A DNA stretch of 64,000 nucleotides from Streptomyces sp. YS415 (GTDB taxonomy: Bacteria; Actinomycetota; Actinomycetes; Streptomycetales; Streptomycetaceae): positions 28,072-92,071 of the forward strand of contig NZ_JAMJFL010000031.1 in NCBI RefSeq assembly GCF_023544665.1, in the 5' to 3' direction. The notes beneath the pieces were generated by a model that was not told the origin of the DNA, did no database searches, and was given only the letters and a program-made list of their open reading frames with translations. Numbering within the stretch: position 1 is the stretch's first letter; each line of letters begins with the position of its first letter. A program made the position numbers and the translations under genes. This document shows positions 1 to 7,396 of the stretch, piece by piece.

Positions 1-881
1 TAGGGCTCTCTGACCTGTTCGTCGAACGACATTCCGCGCGGCATGTCGTACGCGTCCATGCCGATGACGTCGACCGTGTCGTCGCCCGGGTAGCACTCCG
101 TCCAGGGAACGGCGTCCCGGCCCCGGGTCGGGGTGAAGTCGAACCGGAACTTCTGCCCCGGTACCGCCCGCATGGTGGTGACGATCCTGTTCCAGTACTT
201 CTTCCAGGCCTCCGGGTCGGGGCCGCACCGATGGGTGTACGTGGTGCCGTTCATCTCCCAGCCGAGCACGATCACCGTGTCCGGGATCTTCAGGTCCACC
301 AGGCGCTGGGCGAGGCGGCGGTAGTGGTGGTCGAAGGCGCCGGCCGCGCCCTTGCGCAGCAGCATCCGGACCTCGGCGTCGGAGACGCCCTCCTCGTTGC
401 GCTCCTGCATGGGGACGTTGAGGACGAACATCCGGTCGTCCCGCTCCCGCCGCCAGTCCGCCCACGCCTCCAGGAAGGTGGGGGCGCCGGCGATGTTGCT
501 CCACCGGTCGCCGGGCAGGTAGGTGTGGCCGACCCGCAGATCGGCTCCGCCCAGCCAGCGGCTGAGCTCGGCGATCCGGTCGACGCCCCGGGCGCTGTAG
601 TCGAGGTAGGCACCGAAGGCGGGGGTGTCCTGGCGCGGCGCCGCGGGTGCCGGGGTCGCCTGCGCGGGTGCCGGGGTGGCCTGCGCGGTGGCCGTGGGCG
701 CCTGTGCGGTGGCCGTGGGCGCGGTGGCCGTGGGAACCGGAGCGGAAGGGCCGGCGACCCGCACCACCCCCGTACCCGCGGCGAATCCCGTACCGGACGC
801 CAGGGCCGCGGACGCGGCGACGACCGCCGCGACACACGCCAGCCGCCGACGGGACCGGAACGGTCGCTGCTGTGGGGCCAT
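1..881 (-). CDS. secreted GH26-like glycoside hydrolase, C-terminus off the window edge
   Basis: Read on the minus strand from ATG at 881, which is preceded by AAGGAG. About 293 codons are visible. Residues 1-36 form a signal peptide with an RSRRR n-region and a hydrophobic core. Residues 40-80 are an Ala/Thr/Pro linker with short repeats such as TATAQ and TPAPAQ. The catalytic part starts near residue 84 and shows LGWEMNG around Glu209, which resembles the acid/base strand of clan GH-A enzymes of the GH26 (mannanase) type. Aromatic and Asp-rich strands follow (DVIGMDAYD). The nucleophile Glu expected about 100 residues further on lies outside the window, so activity cannot be judged. GH26 is inferred from motif and length; another clan GH-A family is possible. 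The gene is divergent from the ATP-grasp gene. Confidence 0.7.
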   Translation of the reverse strand, partial: MAPQQRPFRSRRRLACVAAVVAASAALASGTGFAAGTGVVRVAGPSAPVPTATAPTATAQAPTATAQATPAPAQATPAPAAPRQDTPAFGAYLDYSARGVDRIAELSRWLGGADLRVGHTYLPGDRWSNIAGAPTFLEAWADWRRERDDRMFVLNVPMQERNEEGVSDAEVRMLLRKGAAGAFDHHYRRLAQRLVDLKIPDTVIVLGWEMNGTTYTHRCGPDPEAWKKYWNRIVTTMRAVPGQKFRFDFTPTRGRDAVPWTECYPGDDTVDVIGMDAYDMPRGMSFDEQVREP

Positions 882-1006
882 GCCTGCTCCTTTCTCCACA
901 CTCGCGGTATTTCCCATTACTGACACCCAGTCATATGAACAGGAATTACGCCACCGTTGTTACGGCTTTCGAGTGCCCCGCTCGCCCGACCGAAGGAATT
1001 GAGTCC

Positions 1007-2272
1007 GTGTCGCTTTTCGACACCCGGATCCCCGCAGTGCTGTTGCGGATCGACCGGAATCCCTTTCACCACGGAACGCTGGGCGCCGTGCGCTCGCTGG
1101 GCCGGGCGGGCGTGGAGGTGCATGTGGTCGCCGACTGCGCGGCGTCTCCCGTACGCCGCTCCCGCTTCGTGACGCGCGTGCACCCGCCGCCCCCGCCCGG
1201 TGCCGCCCCGGCCGAGATCGCCAGGGTGCTGCGCAAGGTGGCCGCCGGGATCGCGCGGCCGGCCGTGCTGATCCCGATGGACGACGCGGGCGCGGTGGCG
1301 GTGAGCCGGCTCGGCGCGGAGCTCTCCCCCGCCTATCTCCTTCCGCAGCAGGCCCGTTCACTGCCCGAGCGGGTCGCCGACAAGGCCGAGCTGGCGGGGA
1401 TCTGCGCCGCGGCGGGCGTACCGCACCCCCGGACCCTGATCCCGGCCGGCGCGTCCGAGGCCGCGGCGGACGCCTGGCGGCTGGGCCTGCCGGTGGTCGC
1501 GAAGTGGAGCCGCCCCTGGCTGCTGCCGCCCGGCAGCGGTCTGCGCAGCACGGTGGTCATCCGCTCGGCGCGGCAGGCACGGGAGCTGTACGCGCGCACG
1601 GCGGAGGCGGGCAGCGAACTGCTGCTCCAGGCGTTCCTGCCGCCGGGCCCGGACCTGGACTGGTTCTGCCACGGATACGTCGACCGCGCGGGCGTCCTCC
1701 GGGCGGGCGGTACGGGCACCAAGCACCTGTCCTGGCCGCGCGGCGCCGGGCTGACCGCGGTGGGCCGCTGGACTCCCGACCCCCAGGTGCGGGCGCTGGC
1801 GGAGGCCGTGGTGGCGCACGTCGGCTACCGCGGCATCCTCGACCTCGACTTCCGCCGCTGCGTCACGACGGGCCAGTACCACCTGCTCGACTTCAACCCG
1901 CGCCCGGGCGCCCAGTTCCGCCTCTTCTCCGACACCGCGGAGCTGGACGTCGTACGGGCGCTGCACCTGGACCTGACCCACCGTCCGCTGCCGGAGGGGT
2001 CACCGCGTGCGGGGCGGCTGTTCGTCGTGGAGAACTACGCGCCGATGACGGCCCTGCGTCCGACGCGGCACGGCCGCGAGGCGGCCTGGTACGCCAAGGA
2101 CGACCGGGCGCCGGGCCGGGCGATGTGGGCGCTGTGGACCAGGCACGTGTCGCGCCGCGTCCTGGACCGGCTGCGCCGCCTGGGCAAGCGGTCGGGGCCG
2201 CCGCCCGAGGCGCGCGTGGTCCGGCAGGCGACGGCGCGGGTCGCCGACGACGAGAAGGCGGGCAGTCACTGA
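1007..2272 (+). CDS. ATP-grasp domain protein (carboxylate-amine/thiol ligase type)
   Basis: A 421-residue protein. I chose GTG at 1007 because GAAGGA sits 9 bases upstream; the frame stays open further 5', but that part is only GC-rich readthrough. Residues 1-110 form a Rossmann-like preATP-grasp domain (LLRIDRN, VRSLGRAGVEVHVV). The ATP-grasp fold follows, with a nucleotide lysine region (LPVVAKWSRPW), LLQAFLPPGPDLDW, and a metal-binding strand LDFNPRPGAQFRLF near residue 296. The family joins a carboxylate to an amine or thiol through an acyl-phosphate. The substrate cannot be read from the sequence. The gene stands alone, divergent from the glycosidase and convergent with the chaplin gene, with a shared hairpin between them. 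Confidence 0.75.
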   Translation: MSLFDTRIPAVLLRIDRNPFHHGTLGAVRSLGRAGVEVHVVADCAASPVRRSRFVTRVHPPPPPGAAPAEIARVLRKVAAGIARPAVLIPMDDAGAVAVSRLGAELSPAYLLPQQARSLPERVADKAELAGICAAAGVPHPRTLIPAGASEAAADAWRLGLPVVAKWSRPWLLPPGSGLRSTVVIRSARQARELYARTAEAGSELLLQAFLPPGPDLDWFCHGYVDRAGVLRAGGTGTKHLSWPRGAGLTAVGRWTPDPQVRALAEAVVAHVGYRGILDLDFRRCVTTGQYHLLDFNPRPGAQFRLFSDTAELDVVRALHLDLTHRPLPEGSPRAGRLFVVENYAPMTALRPTRHGREAAWYAKDDRAPGRAMWALWTRHVSRRVLDRLRRLGKRSGPPPEARVVRQATARVADDEKAGSH

Positions 2273-2300
2273 GGTGCGCCCTGCCGGGGCGCACACACCA

Positions 2301-2333
2301 CGGGTGCCGGACGTACAGGACGTCCGGCACCCG
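2301..2333. terminator. bidirectional hairpin terminator between convergent genes
   Basis: Perfect 14-bp inverted repeat: arm CGGGTGCCGGACGT at 2301-2314, loop ACAGG, second arm at 2320-2333. It lies between the ATP-grasp stop (2272) and the long chaplin stop (2343), so it can serve both strands. There is no long T-run, which is usual for Streptomyces terminators. Confidence 0.8.
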
Positions 2334-2342
2334 TCGTTGGTC

Positions 2343-3095
2343 TCACCGACGGGACGCGGCCCGTCCTCGGCGGTACAGCACGGCCCCGCCCGCGATCAGC
2401 GCGGCACTGGCACCGGACGCGGCGAGCATCCCCTCAGCGCTACCGGTCTCGGGCAGCGTGGGAACGGGCCCGCTGTGATTCCCGCCGGGCGGGGGCGCGT
2501 GATCCCCACCGGGGGGCAGCGGAGGCGTGTGGCCGCCGCCCGGGGGCGTCTGCTCCCCGCCAGGGGGCGTGTGACCGCCGCCGGGGGGCGTGTGGTCGCC
2601 GCCAGGGGGCGTGTGACCGCCACCCGGAGGTGTGTGCTCCCCGCCAGGAGGCGTGTGACCGCCACCCGGAGGCGTGTGCTCCCCGCCAGGAGGCGTGTGA
2701 CCGCCACCCGGAGGCGTCGTGGGGGGCTTCGTCGGCGGTGTGTCGCCGTACCCTCCGTCCCCGTTGCCGTCCCCGTGGTCGCGGTCGTCGCCGCCGTCGC
2801 CGTATCCGGAATCGCCGGACGGCTCCCCGTCACCACCGCGCTTCGTCGCATCGCCCGCCGTGGCGCAGCCGTTGCCGAAGGACGGGTTGAGCGCGGCGAC
2901 GACGTCGACGGTGTTGCCGCAGGCGTTGACCGGGAGGTCGACCGGCGCCGACACATCGTTGCCGGCCGCCACGCCGGGCGATTCCTTGGCACCCCCGTTC
3001 GCGCTCGTGTCGGCGAGGGCGGGAGCACCGTACAGGGACAGAATGCTTGTCGCGGCTGCGGCCGTGACCATTCCCCTGCTCAGGGTCTGTCGCAA
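2343..3095 (-). CDS. long chaplin with cell-wall sorting signal, single chaplin domain
   Basis: 250 residues from TTG at 3095; AGGA lies about 11 bases upstream and there is no better start. Signal peptide to about residue 28 (ends APALA). One chaplin domain, about residues 30-80, contains the two conserved Cys (NACGN and GNGCA) and the hydrophobic, beta-prone stretch. A Gly/Asp-rich section follows, then nine heptads of the type TPPGG-(G/E/D)-H encoded by tandem 21-bp DNA repeats (about 2500-2720). The C-terminus is LPETG, a hydrophobic helix and a basic tail, so a sortase should anchor it. Chaplins assemble into amyloid fibrils that make aerial hyphae hydrophobic. By position this is the chpA counterpart. 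As I recall, S. coelicolor ChpA-C carry two chaplin domains and LAxTG-type motifs; this protein has one domain and LPETG. Confidence 0.9.
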   Translation of the reverse strand: MRQTLSRGMVTAAAATSILSLYGAPALADTSANGGAKESPGVAAGNDVSAPVDLPVNACGNTVDVVAALNPSFGNGCATAGDATKRGGDGEPSGDSGYGDGGDDRDHGDGNGDGGYGDTPPTKPPTTPPGGGHTPPGGEHTPPGGGHTPPGGEHTPPGGGHTPPGGDHTPPGGGHTPPGGEQTPPGGGHTPPLPPGGDHAPPPGGNHSGPVPTLPETGSAEGMLAASGASAALIAGGAVLYRRGRAASRR

Positions 3096-3127
3096 TCTCG
3101 TTGTCTTCCTGCTTGAAGAAGTGAAGG

Positions 3128-3172
3128 AAAAAAAGCCGGCCTCGGAACGGGGAGAAGGCGTCCGAGGCCGGC
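3128..3172 (-). terminator. intrinsic terminator of the short chaplin gene
   Basis: 12-bp stem GCCGGCCTCGGA/TCCGAGGCCGGC (3135-3146 and 3161-3172). On the minus strand it is followed by a run of seven T (3128-3134), a textbook rho-independent terminator. It lies 36 bp beyond the stop of the short chaplin gene and just upstream of the long chaplin start, so the two chaplin genes are probably separate transcripts. Confidence 0.85.
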
Positions 3173-3207
3173 CGTGCCACGAGCGGAGTGGCTGATGCGC
3201 TACGTCG

Positions 3208-3435
3208 TCAGTCGTTGACGCAGGTGTTGCCGAACGCCGGGTTCAACAGGGCGATGACGTTCACGCTGTTGCCGCACACGTTGACCGGAATGTGCACGGG
3301 GACCTGGATCACATTGCCCGAGAGGACGCCGGGGGAGCCGACGGCCGCACCGTTCGCACCCGCGTCGGCGAACGCCGGGGTGGCCATGCCCATGGCCAGG
3401 ATGGCACCCGCGACAACAGCAACGGTCTTCTTCAT
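3208..3435 (-). CDS. chpD: short secreted chaplin
   Basis: 75 residues: ATG at 3435 with GAAGGGA about 6 bases upstream. Signal peptide of about 23 residues (MKKTVAVVAGAILAMG..., cleavage after AFA), leaving a mature peptide of about 52 residues that is one chaplin domain. It contains two Cys (NVCGN, GNTCV), Gly-Asn-Val-rich beta strands, and ends shortly after the second Cys. Short chaplins are secreted, self-assemble at air-water interfaces and, with long chaplins and rodlins, form the rodlet layer of aerial hyphae and spores. Position between the long chaplin and rdlA matches chpD of S. coelicolor, hence the symbol. An 8-codon upstream frame (3458-3432) ends overlapping the start codon. 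Confidence 0.92.
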   Translation of the reverse strand: MKKTVAVVAGAILAMGMATPAFADAGANGAAVGSPGVLSGNVIQVPVHIPVNVCGNSVNVIALLNPAFGNTCVND

Positions 3436-3741
3436 GAACTATCCCTTCTTGCGGTCATGCTCCTTTTTCGGCCGAAGCCGAAGCGAGCAGCGCTGTACGG
3501 CTCGCACCATGACCTGCAGCCTGCAAACGAGAAATTGACGGAGGAGGAAACCATGGAACGTGCGACACCGAGAAATTCACTCGCATGCCTCATTCCACAC
3601 CGCCGCCGCTCCGCCGGGAGAGTGACGGGAACCGGGAGAGTGACGAGAACACCGACGCGTCGCCCGCGGGGTCAGTTCCCCTACGCGACCGGGCGGCCCG
3701 CAGAGGATTCAGCGGACCGCCCGGGCTGCGTGAGGGACGAC
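3436..3741. promoter_or_regulatory. intergenic region upstream of chpD, downstream of rdlA; 18-bp direct repeat
   Basis: 306 bases without a convincing gene. Two tandem 18-bp copies of CCGGGAGAGTGACG plus four bases lie at 3614-3631 and 3632-3649, about 180 bp upstream of chpD. An ATG with a strong GGAGGAGG upstream (3553, plus strand) opens a frame, but it runs antisense into rdlA with no protein-like composition, so I do not call it a gene. No clean hairpin follows the rdlA stop. Confidence 0.5.
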
Positions 3742-4137
3742 TCAGTCCGACTGGCCGTTCGCCGACAGGACCGACAGGTCCTCCAGGATGTGCGAGAGCG
3801 CGGCGTCGCGCTTGGCCTGCGTGGAGTTGTCGGTGCACTGCTGCGCCAGGTCGTCCGACAGGATCGGGACGTCCTGGATGGGCACGATGTTGATGACGGC
3901 GACGTTGATGTCCTCCAGCGCGGCGCACGGCTTGTTCAGCGTCCCGTCGACCAGCGAGAGCTGCGGGCTCATGTCGCCCTTGGTCGCCGAGTTGCCGAAG
4001 GACGAACTGGCACCGTTGCCGTTGGCCACGGCCGGGCCGGAGTCGTCACCGATGGCAAGCGCCTGGGGAGCCGCCGCCACCGACATACCAATGACAGAAG
4101 CGGCAGCCGCCGCGGCGACCATTGCCTTCTTAAGCAC
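3742..4137 (-). CDS. rdlA: rodlin
   Basis: 131 residues from GTG at 4137, with AAAGGAA upstream. The frame stays open upstream of this, but the signal peptide (VLKKAMVAAAAAASVIG..., cleaved near ALA) fixes the start. The mature part starts IGDDSGPAVANGNGASSSFGNS and contains NKPCAALEDINV, IPIQDVPILSDD and QQCTDNSTQ. The two Cys and the NGNG-SFGN block are shared with the divergent neighbour at 4381. Rodlins are secreted and align chaplin fibrils into the paired rodlets of the aerial surface. Gene order and the divergent pairing match rdlA/rdlB of S. coelicolor. Confidence 0.93.
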   Translation of the reverse strand: MLKKAMVAAAAAASVIGMSVAAAPQALAIGDDSGPAVANGNGASSSFGNSATKGDMSPQLSLVDGTLNKPCAALEDINVAVINIVPIQDVPILSDDLAQQCTDNSTQAKRDAALSHILEDLSVLSANGQSD

Positions 4138-4380
4138 TTCGCGTTCCTTTCCTCGTAGCGACGCATGTCGTACGGCTTCATCAACCGAGCGCGTCGGGAT
4201 TGGTTGCGGGGGTTCACCCGGTTGGCGCACGGAGCCGGGAAACGCGTGGTCCCCAGCGGTGCCGCCCGGCAAACGTCCCCCGGTGTGGGCCGACGGAGTG
4301 AACGAGAGAAACCAAGTCGCGCCGGATCAGTTGGACCAGAGCGCTCCGGTGCACACGTGTTTCTCTGAAAGGACTGGCCA

Positions 4381-4773
4381 GTGTTCAAGAAGGTTATTGC
4401 CACCGCGGCTCTCGCCGCTTCCGTCGTGGGTACCTCCGCTGTCGCGGCTCCCCAGGCGCTTGCCATCGGTGACGACTCCGGCCCGGCCCTGGCTAACGGC
4501 AACGGGGCCATGCAGAGCTTCGGCAACTCCAGCACCTACGGCAACATGAGCCCGCAGATGGCGCTCATCCAGGGCTCCTTCAACAAGCCCTGCATCGCCC
4601 TGGAGGACATCAACGTCCCCGTCGTCAACCTCATCCCGATCCAGGACGTCCCGATCCTTTCGGACGACATGAACCAGCAGTGTGCCGAGAACTCGACGCA
4701 GACCAAGCGGGACGGCGCGCTGGCGCACCTCCTGGAGGACGTGTCGATCCTGTCGCAGAACAGCGAGAGCTGA
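4381..4773 (+). CDS. rdlB: rodlin
   Basis: 130 residues from GTG at 4381, with AAAGGA 8 bases upstream. Signal peptide VFKKVIATAALAASVVG with cleavage after ALA; the mature sequence IGDDSGPALANGNGAMQSFGNSS is closely related to the divergent rodlin at 3742-4137. It shares NKPCIALEDIN, IPIQDVPILSDDMNQQC and a C-terminal amphipathic LAHLLEDVSILSQ. The 243-bp divergent region between the two start codons must hold both promoters. Role as for rdlA: formation of the rodlet layer together with chaplins. A strong hairpin follows the stop. Confidence 0.93.
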   Translation: MFKKVIATAALAASVVGTSAVAAPQALAIGDDSGPALANGNGAMQSFGNSSTYGNMSPQMALIQGSFNKPCIALEDINVPVVNLIPIQDVPILSDDMNQQCAENSTQTKRDGALAHLLEDVSILSQNSES

Positions 4774-4784
4774 CGCCGGTACGA

Positions 4785-4818
4785 GGGCGGGGCCACCGGT
4801 TGTCCGGTGGCCCCGCCC
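4785..4818. terminator. hairpin terminator after rdlB
   Basis: Perfect 15-bp stem GGGCGGGGCCACCGG (4785-4799), loop TTGT, and its complement at 4804-4818. It sits between the rdlB stop and the stop of the convergent VWA gene, so it is probably used from both sides. Confidence 0.85.
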
Positions 4819-4855
4819 TTCGGCGTGTCCGGGGCTGCCGCCGGTATGCGGCCGG

Positions 4856-6394
4856 TCAGTCCCCGGGGTGCAGGGGCAGGGCCCGGTGGATGGTCGCGGC
4901 GAGGTCCCGCACCGCCCGGTCCTCGGTGGCGTCCGCCAGCGACTCGGCGCGCCCGGCCAGTTCGCGCAGGGGCGGCGCGCCCGGCAGTGCGGGCCGGTCG
5001 TCACCGCCCCGGCGGAGGGCGTCGGCGAAGTAGGCCGCGACGGCCGTGACCTGGAAGCGGGGGCTCGCGCTCCACAGGTCGTCGTCGAGCGAGGCCCGCT
5101 CCAGCCGACCGGACTCCTCGTGCGGGGCGCGGGTGTCGGGGTCCTGCCAGCGGACCGTGGCGGTGGCGAGATGGCCGTCGGCGCCGGGCACGGTGCGGAC
5201 CGCGTACACGGCGGTCACGGTGTGACCGGGGCCGATCTCGCCGCCGTCCACCCGGTCGTCGCGGAAGTCGTCGTCGGCGACGCGGCGGTTGTCGTAGCCG
5301 ATCAGGCGGAACTCCTCGACCGTTTCCGGGTCGAAGGCGACCTGGGCCTTGGCGTCCCGGGCCGTCAGGTCGATGTTGCGCGGGAGCTGCTCGCTGAAGA
5401 CCTCGCGGGCCTCCTCCTCGCCCGACACGTACACCGTGTGGCCGTCGCCCTTGTCCGCCAGGCGTTCCATCAGGGCGTCGCCGTAGTCGCTGCCGACGCC
5501 CACGCCGAAGAGGCTGATGCCGTGCTCCTGCCGGGCGCCCGCGATGCGTTCCAGGATGGTGTCGGCGTCGGTGGCGCCCGTGTTGGCGAGGGCGTCGGAG
5601 ATCAGGACGACCCGGTTCGTCGCGCCCTCGCGCAGGCCCTCCACCGCGGTCGCGTAGCCGGTCTCGACGCCCGCTTGCAGGTTGGTCGACAGGGTCGGCT
5701 CCAGGCTGTCGACGGCCTCGTGGATCGCGTCGCGGTTGCCGCCCACGCGGGTCATCGGCAGGACCGTCTCGGCCTCGTCGCTGAACGTCACGACGGCGAC
5801 CGAGTCGTCGTCGCGCAGGCGGTCGGTCATCACCCCCAGCGACTCCTGGGCCAGGTCGAGGCGGCCCTCCTCGCTCATAGAGCCCGAGATGTCGATGACG
5901 AAGGTCAGGGCGGCGGGCGGGCGTTCGTCCTCGGCCGGGGCGGCTCGGGTGGCCAGGCCGACACGGACCAGGGACCAGTCCTCCCGGTCCGTGCGCGCGC
6001 CGTCGACCGTGACGGAGAAGCCGTCGCCGTCGGGGCGGTCGTAGTCCTGGCGGAAGCTGTTGACGAACTCCTCGGGGCGGACCGTCCAGGGGTCGGGCAG
6101 CCGGCCCTCGGCGAGGGTGCGTCGGGCGTAGCCGTAGGAGGCGGTGTCGACGTCCAGGGCGAAGGTGGAGAGGTGGTCGGGGGTCGGGGCGATGTCCCGG
6201 GAGGTGCCGTCGTCGTCCCGTTCGTCGTACTCGCCGCTGTCGGGGGCCGGGGCCGGGTGGTGGTCGCCGCTCTTGTCCGAGCTGTCCGTCGCCCGGTCGC
6301 CGCTTCCCTGGCCGCAGCCCGTCAGCAGCAGGCCCGCCGTCGTGAGCGCCAGCACCGCGCCCCGCCACCGTCGTCGTGTGCCGTACCGTGCCAT
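4856..6394 (-). CDS. YfbK-like von Willebrand factor A domain lipoprotein
   Basis: 512 residues from ATG at 6394. The N-terminus is a lipoprotein signal with lipobox LLTGC near residue 27, then an acidic, disordered spacer. Residues 55-155 match the N-terminal domain seen in E. coli YfbK (STFALDVDTASYGYARR, RPEEFVNSF). The VWA domain starts near residue 160 with a complete MIDAS motif Asp168-Ile-Ser170-Gly-Ser172. The C-terminal region (about 380-500) corresponds to the DUF3520-type domain of the same family. Such proteins bind metal-dependent ligands at the outer face of the membrane; the partner is unknown. It appears to be a single-gene unit, convergent with rdlB; the permease stop is 147 bp upstream. 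Confidence 0.85.
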   Translation of the reverse strand: MARYGTRRRWRGAVLALTTAGLLLTGCGQGSGDRATDSSDKSGDHHPAPAPDSGEYDERDDDGTSRDIAPTPDHLSTFALDVDTASYGYARRTLAEGRLPDPWTVRPEEFVNSFRQDYDRPDGDGFSVTVDGARTDREDWSLVRVGLATRAAPAEDERPPAALTFVIDISGSMSEEGRLDLAQESLGVMTDRLRDDDSVAVVTFSDEAETVLPMTRVGGNRDAIHEAVDSLEPTLSTNLQAGVETGYATAVEGLREGATNRVVLISDALANTGATDADTILERIAGARQEHGISLFGVGVGSDYGDALMERLADKGDGHTVYVSGEEEAREVFSEQLPRNIDLTARDAKAQVAFDPETVEEFRLIGYDNRRVADDDFRDDRVDGGEIGPGHTVTAVYAVRTVPGADGHLATATVRWQDPDTRAPHEESGRLERASLDDDLWSASPRFQVTAVAAYFADALRRGGDDRPALPGAPPLRELAGRAESLADATEDRAVRDLAATIHRALPLHPGD

Positions 6395-6541
6395 CGTCCG
6401 TTCCCCCTTGGTCCGTTGACGTCGACTGCTGTGACTGTGACGGGGCCAGGGGGCGGAACGTGCGGTACGGGGTGTTGCGGGTGGGTCTCGAAGTGGGCAC
6501 GGCGGGGGGCCGTCGAGACCGGTGGGTGATCCTCCGGTGAC

Positions 6542-7396
6542 CTAGGACACCACGTCCTTGCGCGCGAAACCGCGGAAGGCCAGCGCGAACAGGACGACGG
6601 CGTACGTTACCGAGACGGCGACGCCCTGGATCATGCCGGACCACTCCGGGGTGGGCTGGACGGCGTCCGCCCAGGCGAACTGCCAGTGCGCGGGCAGGAA
6701 GTGGCGCCAGTCGCCGAGGGCGGTCACCGCGTCCAGGACGTTGCCGACGATGGTGAGGCCCACCGCGCCGCCGACCGCGCCGAGCGCGGCGTCGGTCTTC
6801 GTCGACAGCCAGAACGCGAGTCCCGCGGTGACCAGTTGGGAGACGAAGATGTACGCCACGACGACCACCAGGCGCTGTGCCGCGGTGCCCGGGTCGAGCG
6901 AGCCGCCGGTGGGGATGGCCAGCGGGCCCCAGCCGTAGGCGGCGCTGCCGACGGCCAGCGCGACCACCGGCAGCAGCACCATCGCGGCGAGGCTCAGGCC
7001 GAGCCCGACGACGAGCTTGGACCACAGCAGCCGGGCCCGTGGCACGGGCGCCGCGAGCAGATACCGCAGCGAGGCCCAGCCGGCCTCCGAGGCCACCGTG
7101 TCGCCGCAGAACAGGGCGACCGGGATGACCAGCAGGAAGCCGGCGGAGACGAACAGGTTCACCGCGGCGAAGTTGGCGCCGGAGGAGGTGGCCGTGTCCA
7201 TCAGGGTGATGCGGTCGCCGCCGCGGTCCGGCTCGCCGCCGATCGCGAAGGCGACCAGCAGCACGAACGGCAGGGCGGCCAGGATCGCGCCCATCACCAG
7301 GGTGCGGCGGCGCTTGAGCTGACGGATCAGCTCGACGCGGAGCGGCAGGGTGCGGCCTGCCTGGTAGCCGGAGGCGACCTCGGTGAGCGTGCTCAT
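6542..7396 (-). CDS. ABC-2 type transporter permease
   Basis: 284 residues from ATG at 7396; ATGA overlap with the stop of the upstream hydrolase-ABC gene, so translation is coupled. A cytoplasmic N-terminus (LPLRVELIRQLKRRRTL) leads into about six hydrophobic segments, including AAMVLLPVVALAVGSAAYGWG and AVGLTIVGNVLDAVTALG, the pattern of ABC-2 permeases. With the ATPase half of the neighbouring fusion it should form one exporter. The substrate is unknown. The overlap with a protein that also carries a peptidase-like domain suggests that processing and export of a peptide or other small compound are linked. Confidence 0.85.
   Translation of the reverse strand: MSTLTEVASGYQAGRTLPLRVELIRQLKRRRTLVMGAILAALPFVLLVAFAIGGEPDRGGDRITLMDTATSSGANFAAVNLFVSAGFLLVIPVALFCGDTVASEAGWASLRYLLAAPVPRARLLWSKLVVGLGLSLAAMVLLPVVALAVGSAAYGWGPLAIPTGGSLDPGTAAQRLVVVVAYIFVSQLVTAGLAFWLSTKTDAALGAVGGAVGLTIVGNVLDAVTALGDWRHFLPAHWQFAWADAVQPTPEWSGMIQGVAVSVTYAVVLFALAFRGFARKDVVS

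Noticed and set aside
2490..2720. CRISPR-like array
   Set aside because: The regular repeats are the in-frame 21-bp units of the chaplin linker, without spacers.
3553..4158. Plus-strand ATG with a strong ribosome-site-like GGAGGAGG
   Set aside because: The frame continues antisense through rdlA with Arg-rich, non-protein-like sequence; no homology recognised.
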